64,000 bases of DNA from Niabella yanshanensis (GCF_034424215.1 NZ_CP139960.1:3410001-3474000), one strand, 5' to 3'; counted from the first letter of the stretch, positions 27,922-37,771 are shown. The notes: generated by a model not told the origin, from the sequence alone. Program-made: numbers and translations.

Positions 27922-29916
27922 ATGAAAATAGAACAGCTCATTAAAAGTACCTGGAACAGCTGCAAAAAGCAGCTAACCTTATTAGGAGGTATACTGCTGA
28001 TCGCAGGAACTTCCTGTAACAAATACCTCGATATTGTTCCTGATAACATTGCTGTAATAGACAATGCTTTTACCATGCGTACTGAAGCAGAAAAGTACCT
28101 GTTTACCTGCTACTCATTTTTACCACGTAATGGCGATCCGGCATATAATATCGGCTTATTAGGCGGCGATGAAATTTGGCTGCCCCGTAATCCCCGTGAT
28201 CTTACCGCGTATGCCTGGGGTACATTAAATACTTCCGGTATTGCTACCGGTGGCCAAAACGCAGCCGAACCTAAGCTTGATGCCTGGAGGGGTTGGTGGC
28301 AGGGCGGAGGCCCTGATGACCGGTATGGCCTTTGGAAGGCGATCCGGAATTGCAATATCTTCCTTGAAAATGTAAGCAATACCTCCAAAGTACGCGACCT
28401 GCGGCTGGATGAGCGTACCCGCTGGCTTGCCGAGGTAAAATTTTTAAAAGCTTACTATCATTATTACCTGCTAAGAATGTACGGGCCAATACCGCTGGTA
28501 GATCAGAACATAGATATCAGTGCGCCTGAGAGCGAAGTGCGTATCAAACGTAAGCCTTTTGACGAGTGTGTAGCCTACATCACAGGATTATTGGATGAAG
28601 CCGCACCTAATTTACCTTTATTGATATCTGACAGAACAACAGAATTAGGCAGGATAACCCGGCCTATTGCGCTGGCAATAAAAGCTAAACTCTGGTTGCT
28701 GGCAGCAAGCCCCTTATTTAATGGTAATCCGGATTATGCCAGCTTTAAAGATCATGATGGTGTTGCATTATTTCCGGCTACGTATGACGCAACCAAATGG
28801 GATAAAGCAGCCCAATATACCAAGACAGCGATTGATGTGGCTGAAGAAGCCGGGCATAAGTTGCATCAGTTCCTGGGAACATCCTTTCAATTGTCCGAAA
28901 CTACCTTGCAGCAATTGCGTATAAGAACTGCTATGACAGAACGCTGGAGCCTGGAGCATGTATGGGCTAACCCTAACAGCCGCGCCGGATTTGATATGCA
29001 AGCCCGGGCTATGCCCAGGCTGGCCGGATCCGAATCGAGCGGGCAGGCAAGGATGCAGTTTGCAGCACCTCTTAAAATTGTTGAAATGTTTTATTCCAAA
29101 AACGGGGTGCCTATTAATGAAGATAAATTGATTGACTTTAGTAACCGTTATACTACCCGGCTTGCGGTTAGTTCAGAACGGTTTAACATTAAGCCGGGTT
29201 ATGAAACTGCCCGTATGAACTTTGACCGTGAACCCCGGTTTTATGCGTTCCTGAGTTTTGATGGTGGCATATATTATAAGTATGATAGTCCCGGCAATTC
29301 GGATGAAAATTCATGGGTTGTGGAAGGCAAGTATACGCAGGCTTCCGGTGCAACGGATGCCCTCGGCTTCTTAAATGAAACAGGCTACTTTGTAAAGAAA
29401 CTGGTAGACTGGAATGCTACTCATACCAACAGCAACCAGGGTATCAATTACCGCGATTATCCATGGCCGGAGATCCGCCTGCCCGATCTGTACCTGATGT
29501 ACGCAGAAGCTTTAAACGAAAGTCAGGGGCCCATCGGTGACGTTTTAATTTATGTGGATAAAGTCAGAAGCCGTGCAGGCCTGGAAGGTGTTGTGGCATC
29601 ATGGTCTAAGTACTCGAGCAATCCCTCTAAGTACACCACTAAAGACGGTATGCGCGAGATCATTCACCAGGAAAGAGGTATTGAATTATCTTTTGAAGGA
29701 CAGCGTTTCTGGGATCTGCGCCGCTGGAAAAAAGCTGCTGAATCGCTCAATCAGGCCATCACAGGCTGGAGCGTTTACCAGGACAAAACCGCCGACTACT
29801 ATCGCGTACGGACCATTTTCACACAAAATTTTGTAGCGCCTCGTGATTACTTGTGGCCCATACGAACCGACGATATCAGAATCAACCCTAATTTGGTACA
29901 AAACCCGGGTTGGTAG
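27922..29916 (+). CDS. SusD/RagB-type surface glycan-binding lipoprotein (second pair)
   Basis: This lipoprotein has 664 residues, long for a SusD, with its lipobox at AGTSC (Cys32) after an extended N-region. SusD motifs are clear: TRWLAEVKFLKAYYHYYLLR in the N-terminal helical repeats, and RLPDLYLMYAEALNE and GIELSFEGQRFWDLRRW near the C-terminus. It pairs with the SusC 28 bp upstream. The extra length compared with the first SusD (566) suggests inserted loops around the binding face and therefore a different ligand. Confidence 0.94.
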   Translation: MKIEQLIKSTWNSCKKQLTLLGGILLIAGTSCNKYLDIVPDNIAVIDNAFTMRTEAEKYLFTCYSFLPRNGDPAYNIGLLGGDEIWLPRNPRDLTAYAWGTLNTSGIATGGQNAAEPKLDAWRGWWQGGGPDDRYGLWKAIRNCNIFLENVSNTSKVRDLRLDERTRWLAEVKFLKAYYHYYLLRMYGPIPLVDQNIDISAPESEVRIKRKPFDECVAYITGLLDEAAPNLPLLISDRTTELGRITRPIALAIKAKLWLLAASPLFNGNPDYASFKDHDGVALFPATYDATKWDKAAQYTKTAIDVAEEAGHKLHQFLGTSFQLSETTLQQLRIRTAMTERWSLEHVWANPNSRAGFDMQARAMPRLAGSESSGQARMQFAAPLKIVEMFYSKNGVPINEDKLIDFSNRYTTRLAVSSERFNIKPGYETARMNFDREPRFYAFLSFDGGIYYKYDSPGNSDENSWVVEGKYTQASGATDALGFLNETGYFVKKLVDWNATHTNSNQGINYRDYPWPEIRLPDLYLMYAEALNESQGPIGDVLIYVDKVRSRAGLEGVVASWSKYSSNPSKYTTKDGMREIIHQERGIELSFEGQRFWDLRRWKKAAESLNQAITGWSVYQDKTADYYRVRTIFTQNFVAPRDYLWPIRTDDIRINPNLVQNPGW

Positions 29917-29941
29917 ATAAACGATCACCATTAAAAATGTT

Positions 29942-31132
29942 ATGATGAAACTAAAAATATTTTTATTCAGCCTGTTAGTGTTAGCAGGATTAGGCTGTGC
30001 GAAGGAAACCACCTTGTCTCCTTTGGAGAGTAACGGCACGCCCCCGGGCAAGGTAACCAATGTGCAATGGGCCGCGGGCCCCGGCAGTGCTACCATTACT
30101 TATGCCTTACCTTCTGATAAAGATTTGCTTTATGTTAAAGCAGTATATAACCTGGCCTCTGGCAGAGAGATGGAAGTAAAGGCTTCCTACTATGGACGGT
30201 CGCTGATGGTAGAAGGTTTTGGTGATACCGAAGAGCACGAGGTGAAGCTATATGCTGTAAATCGTAGTGAGGTAGCATCTGATCCGGTAACGATCAAAGT
30301 AAAGCCGCTGGAGAACCCGATATGGGGTGTTTTCAGAAGCCTGTCTATGGCTCCCGATTTCAGTGGTATCCGGATCACTGCTAAAAATACATCCAAGGCA
30401 GATCTGGCTTTCGAGGTTTTTGCCGAAGATAGCACCGGTAAGCTTAAGCCCGCTACTAATAATATCTATTCCTCTGCCGAAGATGTTGCGCGTACGATCA
30501 GGGGGTACGACTCTATACCCAGAAGATTTGCCGTTACAGTCAGAGATCGCTGGCTGAACTATAGCGATACGCTTTTTGCCCATTTAACACCTTACTACGA
30601 AACCGAGATTCCGCGATCCGGATTTCGTGCGGTTACATTGCCAGGTGACGTTGGATTACATAAAGACACACCGATGCCGGGTATGTGGGATGGTATTGCA
30701 GACTGGTGGCCGGCTGTAACTATGACCAGTTCGGCTGTGCTTACCCCCCAATGGATCACATTTGATATTGGTAAATTGGCAACACTTAGTCGAGTACTGA
30801 TATATGATTATGGTGAGTACATCAATGGACGTACTTATTTCTATGCGGGTAATTTATTTGACTTTGAAATATGGGGAAGTAACAATCCTCCTGCCGATGG
30901 AAGCTTTGACAACTGGATAAAACTGGGCACTTTTAAATCAGTAAAACCTTCAGGTACACCCTATGGTGTAAATACCGCCGAAGACCTGGAAGTGGCAAGG
31001 GCAGGGTTGAGCTATACGTTTGATCCGGGTATGCCCAAAGTAAAATACCTGCGTATTAAAAGCATCAAGAACTGGCAGGGCACTACCTATTTTGCGATAG
31101 CAGAAATACGGGTATTTGGTGATCCTCGCTAA
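29942..31132 (+). CDS. Surface lipoprotein, DUF4959/DUF5126/DUF5000-like
   Basis: This 396-residue lipoprotein (lipobox AGLGC, Cys19) follows SusD by 25 bp. Its layout matches SusE-position proteins in Bacteroidota: an N-terminal fibronectin-like domain (about 25-125, DUF4959), a middle beta domain (about 125-220, DUF5126) and a C-terminal F5/8-type discoidin-like domain (about 235-396, DUF5000). The last contains WITFDIGKLATLSRVLIYD and KYLRIKSIKNW-type sequence. Such proteins bind glycan at the surface and help SusCD. Domain names are from recognition of the general pattern, not from a search. A second ATG at 29945 is equally possible. Confidence 0.75.
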   Translation: MMKLKIFLFSLLVLAGLGCAKETTLSPLESNGTPPGKVTNVQWAAGPGSATITYALPSDKDLLYVKAVYNLASGREMEVKASYYGRSLMVEGFGDTEEHEVKLYAVNRSEVASDPVTIKVKPLENPIWGVFRSLSMAPDFSGIRITAKNTSKADLAFEVFAEDSTGKLKPATNNIYSSAEDVARTIRGYDSIPRRFAVTVRDRWLNYSDTLFAHLTPYYETEIPRSGFRAVTLPGDVGLHKDTPMPGMWDGIADWWPAVTMTSSAVLTPQWITFDIGKLATLSRVLIYDYGEYINGRTYFYAGNLFDFEIWGSNNPPADGSFDNWIKLGTFKSVKPSGTPYGVNTAEDLEVARAGLSYTFDPGMPKVKYLRIKSIKNWQGTTYFAIAEIRVFGDPR

Positions 31133-31159
31133 TCCATAGTACTATCAATATAAAAACTC

Positions 31160-32395
31160 ATGCAGATGAACAGAATAAAAATACCTTACATAAGCATCTT
31201 TTTAGCATCCATGGTTTGCGCACTGACAGTGCTGTTTCCCTCGTGTATTAAGGAGGATGATTATAAAAAATTTACTGAGGGAGGTGAAATTTCTTACACC
31301 GGAAAATTGGATTCCATTAAAATATTTTCTGGAAGAAACAGGGTTGTTATACAAGGCTTGCTTATTGCAGATCCGAAGGTGACCAGGTGTGTAATATACT
31401 GGAATAACAGGGCAGACTCCGTGACAATACCCGTAACCCGTACCGAAAATATAGATACTTTAAAAGTTGAGCTGAAGAATATGATAGAGGGGGTGCACAA
31501 CTTTACTATTTATACTTATGATAACCTGGGCAATCAGTCTGTTCCTACCTATAAATCGGGCCGGGCATACGGCGACAGATACGTGAGCTCATTATCCAAC
31601 AGGCCTATTAATAATGCGTATACCGATGAGGCAGGCCTTACCAGTATAGAATGGGGCGTAATGGACCGGTTGAGCGGTATATTCGCTACCGATGTAACGT
31701 ACACTAACGCATCTGACCAACAACAGGTCCTGAGAATTCCTGTCGACTCTTCGTTAACATATCTGGATAACTTTAAAGAAAAAACAGATATCCGGTTCAG
31801 GACGATGTTTATTCCTGACTCGATGTCAATCGATACTTTTTATACCACTGTTACCACAAAGTATATACCCAAGTTTAGCCAGGCAGATATAACCGGCACT
31901 TATCTTAAGAATGCGGGTCCTAATGTTAACTATAGTTCAATCGCGGGCAACAACAGGTGGGGTATATTAAGTGACTGGACGTCTAATGCAGCCATAAAAA
32001 ATGCCAGCGGTTTCGGAGGATATGAAAGAAGAAGCACCATAGGCTTTATTTCTCTTGAAGCAGGCTGGGGACTTCCCAACGTAACAGATGGAAAAATATT
32101 CCAGACAGTAACACTACCTGCAGGTAGCTATAGGTTTTCGGTTGTAATGAATGAATTTAATAGCGGAGGTTCCAGGTACTTAAGTGTTGCTGTGGGTAAC
32201 GACCTGCCCAATGCTTCTGATGTAACAGGAAGCAGCATCGCTTTTTCAAACCTCGAAAGTAAGGTGTTGAATTTCACGCTGACAGCGCCAACGACAGTAT
32301 CCATTGGATTTGTCTGTAGCCTAACCGGCACTTCGGGCACCGGTATGTATTCGAAAATAGCATCGGTTAAACTATACTCTATACAATATCTTTAA
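31160..32395 (+). CDS. Surface lipoprotein, DUF4998/DUF5013-like
   Basis: This 411-residue lipoprotein has its lipobox at LFPSC (Cys29). The N-terminal part (about 40-230) resembles DUF4998: fibronectin-like beta structure with VTRCVIYWNNRADS and NFTIYTYDNLGN. The C-terminal 150 residues form a galactose-binding-like sandwich (DUF5013-like) with TVTLPAGSYRFSV. It is probably a second surface glycan-binding protein of the SusCD complex just upstream, cotranscribed with it (27-bp gap) and followed by a terminator. The ligand is unknown. Confidence 0.7.
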   Translation: MQMNRIKIPYISIFLASMVCALTVLFPSCIKEDDYKKFTEGGEISYTGKLDSIKIFSGRNRVVIQGLLIADPKVTRCVIYWNNRADSVTIPVTRTENIDTLKVELKNMIEGVHNFTIYTYDNLGNQSVPTYKSGRAYGDRYVSSLSNRPINNAYTDEAGLTSIEWGVMDRLSGIFATDVTYTNASDQQQVLRIPVDSSLTYLDNFKEKTDIRFRTMFIPDSMSIDTFYTTVTTKYIPKFSQADITGTYLKNAGPNVNYSSIAGNNRWGILSDWTSNAAIKNASGFGGYERRSTIGFISLEAGWGLPNVTDGKIFQTVTLPAGSYRFSVVMNEFNSGGSRYLSVAVGNDLPNASDVTGSSIAFSNLESKVLNFTLTAPTTVSIGFVCSLTGTSGTGMYSKIASVKLYSIQYL

Positions 32396-32497
32396 GGGCA
32401 TGCCAGGCAATGCAAAAGAAGGCGCGGCGGTGGTTTTATAACCCTTAGGATCTACCATTCAGGAATTTGGATGTATTATAATATTGAATAAAATAAA

Positions 32498-32540
32498 GAG
32501 TCTTTTGAATGAACACGTTCTTCAAAAGGCTCTTTTTAAT
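32498..32540 (+). terminator. Rho-independent terminator after second SusCD unit
   Basis: GAGTCTTTTGAA and TTCAAAAGGCTC form a 12-bp stem with one G-T pair and an 11-base loop, followed by TTTTTAAT. It closes the susC-susD-lipoprotein transcript. Confidence 0.85.
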
Positions 32541-32582
32541 TAGACCTGTATCAGCATTATTCATCAAAAAAATAACCATGAA

Positions 32583-33812
32583 ATGAGAAGATATCTCTTA
32601 TTCATAGTAACGCTCTATTCATCGCTATATCTTTATTCCTGTTCCAAAGGTGATGGAGGAGCTACAACTCCCGAAGAACCCGTAGCCCTGGCAGTAAGCC
32701 TGGCCACTATTACAACTGCCGACATACACACTATCACTACTGTTGAAGCGCAAGCGGGTGGTCGTGTAATCAATAGTGGCGGGTCAACGGTTACAGAGAG
32801 AGGCATGGTACTGAGCACGGTGCCACTGCCCACTATCAACCACACGAAATTTGCGACAGCAACTGTCTCCGGCGACGGCTCTTTCACCAGCAGGTTAACG
32901 GGGCTTTCTGCATCCACCAAATACTATGTACGGGCATTTGCCATTAATGCTGCCGGCATCGCCTACGGAAATGAATTATCATTTACCACGGCTTCTATCG
33001 GATCAGCCACCTTTAACCTGGCGCCGCTTTTCATCATTGGTAGTTCTTTGGCGCATTGGGAAGTGGAGTTGACAGCTGATGGCGGTGACCCAGTAACCGA
33101 GCGCGGCCTTTGCTGGTCGCTTACAGAGAATCCTACAATAGCAGATAATAAAAGCATTGACGCCGGTAAAGGAATCGGCAGATATGCTGGGGCGATGACC
33201 GGTTTGCAACCTCAAACAGAGTATTATGTACGGGCTTACGCGAAGAACGCAGGCGGCGTCAGTTATAGTACGAACAGGAAGTTTAAAACGATTCGTAAAG
33301 GCAACCTTACTTACACATTCAATAAATCGGCTACCCCTTCAGCTACAGAGCAGGCTGCCTATAGCCGTTTGCAAATAGCCATTGACAGCGCCGTATGGTA
33401 CGTTAACAACTATACATCGGCAGTAAAGCATGTATGGGTCAACTATGTTCCCGGAGTGGCTACAGCAGATGCGAACAATGAAGGCTGGATGCGCTTTGGA
33501 AGCGGAGAAGGGTATCAAAACCTGCGTACCATGCTCCATGAACTAAACCATACTTTTGGCACCGGGACCACCAGCTGGTGGACGGGTAAAATTGTGGGAG
33601 GCAAGTACCAGGGCAATTTTGCCAACGAGCTGTTGAATAAAATACAAAAATCCACCGGCGTTCAGATCAGCGGCGATACCCAGCACTGGTGGCCATACGG
33701 ACTGAATCAAAATTCGGAAGTTACCTCCAGCTGGGACTATGTGTTTAATTGTCTCCTCATCGAGCAAATGAGAAAGGACGGTTTGTCTGCAGCAGGTACA
33801 TGGACGGAATAA
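32583..33812 (+). CDS. Lipoprotein with two FN3-like domains and an HExxH metallopeptidase-like domain
   Basis: The 409 residues contain a lipobox (YLYSC, Cys20) and two repeated fibronectin-like domains (about 35-140 and 145-238), each ending in a YYVRA(F/Y)A-N-G motif. A C-terminal domain of about 165 residues has the zinc-binding motif His319-Glu320-Leu-Asn-His323 (HELNHTFGTG). A later conserved DTQHWWPYGLN puts His368 in position as a third ligand. The same domain, with HEx2H and a HFWPYGLN-like motif, occurs in secreted ricin-lectin proteins of actinobacteria as I recall it; I know of no established function. A surface protease acting on the protein part of a glycoprotein is plausible. 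It lies after a terminator and before the large GH2, so it probably has its own promoter. Confidence 0.7.
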   Translation: MRRYLLFIVTLYSSLYLYSCSKGDGGATTPEEPVALAVSLATITTADIHTITTVEAQAGGRVINSGGSTVTERGMVLSTVPLPTINHTKFATATVSGDGSFTSRLTGLSASTKYYVRAFAINAAGIAYGNELSFTTASIGSATFNLAPLFIIGSSLAHWEVELTADGGDPVTERGLCWSLTENPTIADNKSIDAGKGIGRYAGAMTGLQPQTEYYVRAYAKNAGGVSYSTNRKFKTIRKGNLTYTFNKSATPSATEQAAYSRLQIAIDSAVWYVNNYTSAVKHVWVNYVPGVATADANNEGWMRFGSGEGYQNLRTMLHELNHTFGTGTTSWWTGKIVGGKYQGNFANELLNKIQKSTGVQISGDTQHWWPYGLNQNSEVTSSWDYVFNCLLIEQMRKDGLSAAGTWTE

Positions 33813-33888
33813 AGTGGCGTGTTTAAATATGCGTTAACAACGGTTTGCCGATAATGAAAAGACCTTTATATCATAAAAATAATTGAAG

Positions 33889-36800
33889 ATGAAAAAAGCA
33901 ATGTCATTACTGTTAGCTTGCTTAAGTATAGCAGGAGTGTACGCACAAACAAAGCCTGATTGGGAGAACCCCGAAGTATTTGCAATTAACAAAGAAAATA
34001 CAAGGGCCACATCGCTGCCCTATGCAACAGAAGCGCAGGCGCTGCAGAATGAATATACAACTTCGCCCTACTATAAATCTTTAAACGGCAACTGGGAGTT
34101 TTACTGGGTAGCAAAAGTAGCGGATGTACCGGTGAACTTTTTTGAAGAAAATAATTATAGTCCCGTTACTACAGTGCCCTGGAAAAAAGGACAACCGAAT
34201 CTCATCGATGGAAAGTCAGGCTGGACGCTGATGCCCGTTCCCGGTAACTGGGAATTTAACGGATTTGGTATACCAATGTATGTTAATACGGGCTTCGGCT
34301 TCCCTAAAAACCCGCCCCTTATCAATAAAGAAGATTCCCCTACCGGGGCTTATCGGTACCAGTTTGATATACCTCAAAACTGGGATGGTCGCAAAGTATT
34401 CCTGCATTTTGAAGGAGGTACCAACTCCATGTATGTATGGATCAATGGTAAGAAGGTAGGGTATACTGAAAATGCAAAAAGCCCCGCTGAATTTGATATT
34501 ACGCCTTACATACGCGCAGGAAAGAACCTGCTGGCTTGCGAAGTGCATAAGTTTAGCGACGGCACTTACCTGGAAGACCAGGATATGTGGAGACTGGGAG
34601 GTATTAACCGCAACGTGTATTTGTATAGCACAGCGCAAACCCGTATACAGGACTTTTTTTCGCATGCCGACCTGGATGCGGCTTACAAAAACGGCTTATT
34701 TAGTACGGACGTGAAAATTAAGAATTATGGTAATAACGCTGCTGCTCAAACAGTGGAAATATCCATCTATGATAAAGCCGGCAAGAAAGTGTTTGTTCAA
34801 AATAAAAAAATAACCGTACCTGCCGGCGCGCTTGACTCTTTATGGTTTGAAGGCACCATTAAAACGCCATTGCAGTGGACGGCCGAGACGCCTAACCTGT
34901 ATAACATGCTCATCACGTTAAAAGATGAACGCAATGCCATAATAGAAGCCACGTCTCATAAAATTGGTTTTAGAAAAATAGAATTAAAAGATGGACAGGT
35001 GTTGGTGAACGGCAAAAAGGTATTGTTTAAAGGCGTAAACCTGCATGAGTTCAATACCCATACCGGCCAGGTGGTGGACTCTGCTGTGATGCTGCGTAAC
35101 ATACAGTTGTTTAAAGAGCTTAATATTAATGCAGTTCGTACTTCGCATTATCCTCAGCAGCCTTTATGGTACAAGCTTTGCGATGAGTACGGCATTTACC
35201 TGGTTGATGAAACCAATCTCGAATCGCATGGACTGGGTTATGGCCCGGATAATGTTTCTAATTTCCCCGAGTGGCAGGAAGCGCATCTTGACAGGGTGAA
35301 ACGTTTGATAGAAAGAGATAAGAACCATGCATCTGTGATCTTCTGGTCTCTGGGTAATGAAGCCAGTAACGGTAAAGCATTTTTTACCATGTATGATTGG
35401 GCTAAAGCCCGCGATAAAAGCCGCCCGGTACAATATGAGCAAGCCTACCAAAGGGACCGCAATACCGATATCATCTGTCACATGTACCCTTCCTGGGAAA
35501 GTATGAAACGCGATGCTGCAAAAGACCTCAAGCGTCCTTACATCATGTGTGAGTATGCACATGCCATGGGGAATAGCATGGGTAATTTCCAGGATTACTG
35601 GGACCTGATGCGCACCAGCAAAAACATGCAGGGTGGTTTTATCTGGGAATGGTATAATCATGGTTATAAAACAACCGACGAACAGGGCCGTGAGTACTGG
35701 GCCTATGGAGGGGACCTCAGGGGATACAACAAACTGAATGAAGGGAACTTTTGTATGGATGGTATCATCACACCTGACCAGCAATACCTGCCGCACACCC
35801 ATATCGTAAAAAAGGTATACCAGAATATACTTTTCGAAGCAAAGGACCTGAACAAAGGCCTGGTTACCGTGATCAACGATTTTAAATTTATTTCCATCAC
35901 CCCCAAAGATTATACTTACAAATGGGTGCTGTTGAAAAATGGAGATACGGCAACTACCGGAAGCTTTGACGTAACAATAGCGGCCGATTCGAAGAAGGAG
36001 GTGAAACTGAACCTCTCTGAAATAAATACAGAGCCAGGCCAGGAGTACTACCTGCATGTATATGCCTTAACCCGCACTGCTTCCCGGTTTTTACCTGCAG
36101 GTTTTGAAGCGGCTAAGGGAGAGTTGGCGCTAACCGGCAATAATTACTTTACAGGCAAACAGGCCAAAAAAAATAAGGCATGGGAGAAGAAGGAAGAAGG
36201 GGAAAAGGTTATCATAACAGCCCAAGATGTTAGTTACGAATTTCAGAAGAACTGGCGGGGATTAAGCTCTTTCAATCCATCCTCTTTAGGATGGTTGTTT
36301 GGCAAGCATCCCAAACTGAATTTCTGGAGAGCGCCAACTGACAATGATTTTGGAGAGCAGGCCCAGTATAATCTTCGCTTATGGGAGGCAGCTTCACAGA
36401 ATCAAAAAACCAGTTTTAAAGGTATAGAGGAAACTGATGGTGCTATAAGTTTTATCTATGAGGTTAAGCCTGTAGGTATTGAAGCGGTAACTACTATAAC
36501 TTACACAGTTAACGCCAACGGGTCTTTAACCATAACTGCAAAGTATAAAGCGCTATCCGCTGACTTACCCGAGTTAATGCGCTTCGGAATGAACATGGAG
36601 TTATCGGACAGGTTCAATGAATTTACCTGGTATGGTCGTGGCCCCTGGGAAAATTATGTTGATAGAAAAGACGATGCCTTCATGAGTATTTGGAAAGGAA
36701 ATGTAGCAGATCAGGCATTTTCTTATTACCGCCCCCAGGAAGCGGGTAATAAAACAGATGTACGGTGGTTGATGCTTACCGATAAAAATGGCAAGGGTAT

Positions 36801-37050
36801 ACGTATCGATGGCGCGCAGCCGCTTTCGGTTAGTGCTACCAATTACCGGACGGAAGATTGGGACCCGGGCACTACCAAGAAACAGCAGCATGCATCTGAC
36901 GTACTGCCTGTTGATCGCGTGATATTGAATGTAGACCTGTTTCAGAGAGGAGTGGGTGGTTTAAACTCATGGGGAGCAAAGCCGCTGGATCCCTATCGTT
37001 TCAGGGAAAAAGAGTATAGCTATCAATATACGATTAGCGTTATCCAGTAG
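33889..37050 (+). CDS. LacZ-like GH2 beta-galactosidase
   Basis: This 1053-residue secreted enzyme (signal peptide about 1-19, ending VYAQ) has the full LacZ five-domain plan. It has a sugar-binding sandwich with MYVWINGKKVGYTENAKSPAEFD, an Ig-like domain, and a TIM barrel with the acid/base Glu491 (WSLGNEASN) and the nucleophile Glu555 (MCEYAHAMGNSMGN). A linker and the C-terminal Bgal_small_N domain follow (RFGMNMEL, WYGRGPWENYVDRK). NLESHG is also LacZ-typical. It hydrolyses terminal beta-galactosides and would complete digestion of galactan oligosaccharides in the periplasm. A TTG at 33883 gives two more residues; the ATG at 33889 is the better start. A strong terminator follows. Confidence 0.93.
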   Translation: MKKAMSLLLACLSIAGVYAQTKPDWENPEVFAINKENTRATSLPYATEAQALQNEYTTSPYYKSLNGNWEFYWVAKVADVPVNFFEENNYSPVTTVPWKKGQPNLIDGKSGWTLMPVPGNWEFNGFGIPMYVNTGFGFPKNPPLINKEDSPTGAYRYQFDIPQNWDGRKVFLHFEGGTNSMYVWINGKKVGYTENAKSPAEFDITPYIRAGKNLLACEVHKFSDGTYLEDQDMWRLGGINRNVYLYSTAQTRIQDFFSHADLDAAYKNGLFSTDVKIKNYGNNAAAQTVEISIYDKAGKKVFVQNKKITVPAGALDSLWFEGTIKTPLQWTAETPNLYNMLITLKDERNAIIEATSHKIGFRKIELKDGQVLVNGKKVLFKGVNLHEFNTHTGQVVDSAVMLRNIQLFKELNINAVRTSHYPQQPLWYKLCDEYGIYLVDETNLESHGLGYGPDNVSNFPEWQEAHLDRVKRLIERDKNHASVIFWSLGNEASNGKAFFTMYDWAKARDKSRPVQYEQAYQRDRNTDIICHMYPSWESMKRDAAKDLKRPYIMCEYAHAMGNSMGNFQDYWDLMRTSKNMQGGFIWEWYNHGYKTTDEQGREYWAYGGDLRGYNKLNEGNFCMDGIITPDQQYLPHTHIVKKVYQNILFEAKDLNKGLVTVINDFKFISITPKDYTYKWVLLKNGDTATTGSFDVTIAADSKKEVKLNLSEINTEPGQEYYLHVYALTRTASRFLPAGFEAAKGELALTGNNYFTGKQAKKNKAWEKKEEGEKVIITAQDVSYEFQKNWRGLSSFNPSSLGWLFGKHPKLNFWRAPTDNDFGEQAQYNLRLWEAASQNQKTSFKGIEETDGAISFIYEVKPVGIEAVTTITYTVNANGSLTITAKYKALSADLPELMRFGMNMELSDRFNEFTWYGRGPWENYVDRKDDAFMSIWKGNVADQAFSYYRPQEAGNKTDVRWLMLTDKNGKGIRIDGAQPLSVSATNYRTEDWDPGTTKKQQHASDVLPVDRVILNVDLFQRGVGGLNSWGAKPLDPYRFREKEYSYQYTISVIQ

Positions 37051-37077
37051 TATCGCAAACTTATAAAAAGAATATCC

Positions 37078-37116
37078 GGCAGGCTTACCGTTTAAACGGT
37101 AAGCCTGTCTTTATTA
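37078..37116 (+). terminator. Terminator with perfect 26-bp palindrome
   Basis: AGGCTTACCGTTT at 37081-37093 is followed directly by its exact reverse complement to 37106, extended by three more pairs (one G-T) to 37078/37109, then TTTATT. It ends the large GH2 transcript. It lies 55 bp beyond the 3' end of the convergent macrodomain gene and may stop both strands. Confidence 0.85.
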
Positions 37117-37163
37117 AAGAATGGATAAGGATACATTGAAGCAATAGGCTTTATTCAAATAGT

Positions 37164-37676
37164 CTATTCTTCAAGAATTGGCTGATAAACAGCATGATTT
37201 TCCTCATCAAAGCAAACAAAAATGACCCTTTGAATGATGGCTTGTTTAGTGATAAACTCTCGAACGGTTTGAATGGCAATAGAAGCTGCCTGGCCCTTAG
37301 GAAATCCATAAATGCCGGTGCTGATATTGGGAAATGAAATACTCAACACATTATTCTTTGCCGCCAGTTTCAGGCTATTGTAATACGCCTGACGCAATAA
37401 TTCTTTTTCTCCCTGTTGTCCGTTTTGCCAAACGGGACCCACCGTATGTATTACATATTGCGCAGGCAAATTGCCTGCAGTGGTGATCACAGCTTCTCCG
37501 GTTTTACACCCACCCTGCCGGGCTCTTATTTTCCGGCAGTCTTCGAGTATAGCAGGGCCGCCATCCCTGTGAATCGCGCCATCCACACCTCCGCCTCCCA
37601 GCAGCGAAGAGTTGGCTGCGTTTACAATAGCGTCTACTGCTATTTTAGTGATATCTCCCTTTATCAGTTCGATCAT
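37164..37676 (-). CDS. Macrodomain protein (O-acetyl-ADP-ribose deacetylase-like)
   Basis: The 170 residues are a single macrodomain of the YmdB/MacroD type. Visible motifs are [20 protein letters not shown] (ADP-ribose pocket Asn residues), [35 protein letters not shown] and [12 protein letters not shown]. Family members remove ADP-ribose from modified aspartate/glutamate or deacetylate O-acetyl-ADP-ribose in the cytoplasm. I chose the ATG at 37676, which opens directly onto MIELIKGD; an upstream ATG at 37748 would add 24 residues with no family similarity. It stands alone on the minus strand, with no sirtuin or ADP-ribosyltransferase visible near it. Confidence 0.88.
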   Translation of the reverse strand: MIELIKGDITKIAVDAIVNAANSSLLGGGGVDGAIHRDGGPAILEDCRKIRARQGGCKTGEAVITTAGNLPAQYVIHTVGPVWQNGQQGEKELLRQAYYNSLKLAAKNNVLSISFPNISTGIYGFPKGQAASIAIQTVREFITKQAIIQRVIFVCFDEENHAVYQPILEE

Positions 37677-37771
37677 GTTGGCTATTTGCAAGCTGAAGTT
37701 AACGCATTTGTGTGGAGTGAAGCGTCGATAAAAAAGTATTAAGTACATTTAAGTTTCCTAAACCCTGTTAT

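Noticed and set aside
35164-36057. 297-codon open frame antisense to the LacZ-like GH2
   Set aside because: The sense frame has catalytic motifs throughout; the antisense frame has none and no start context.
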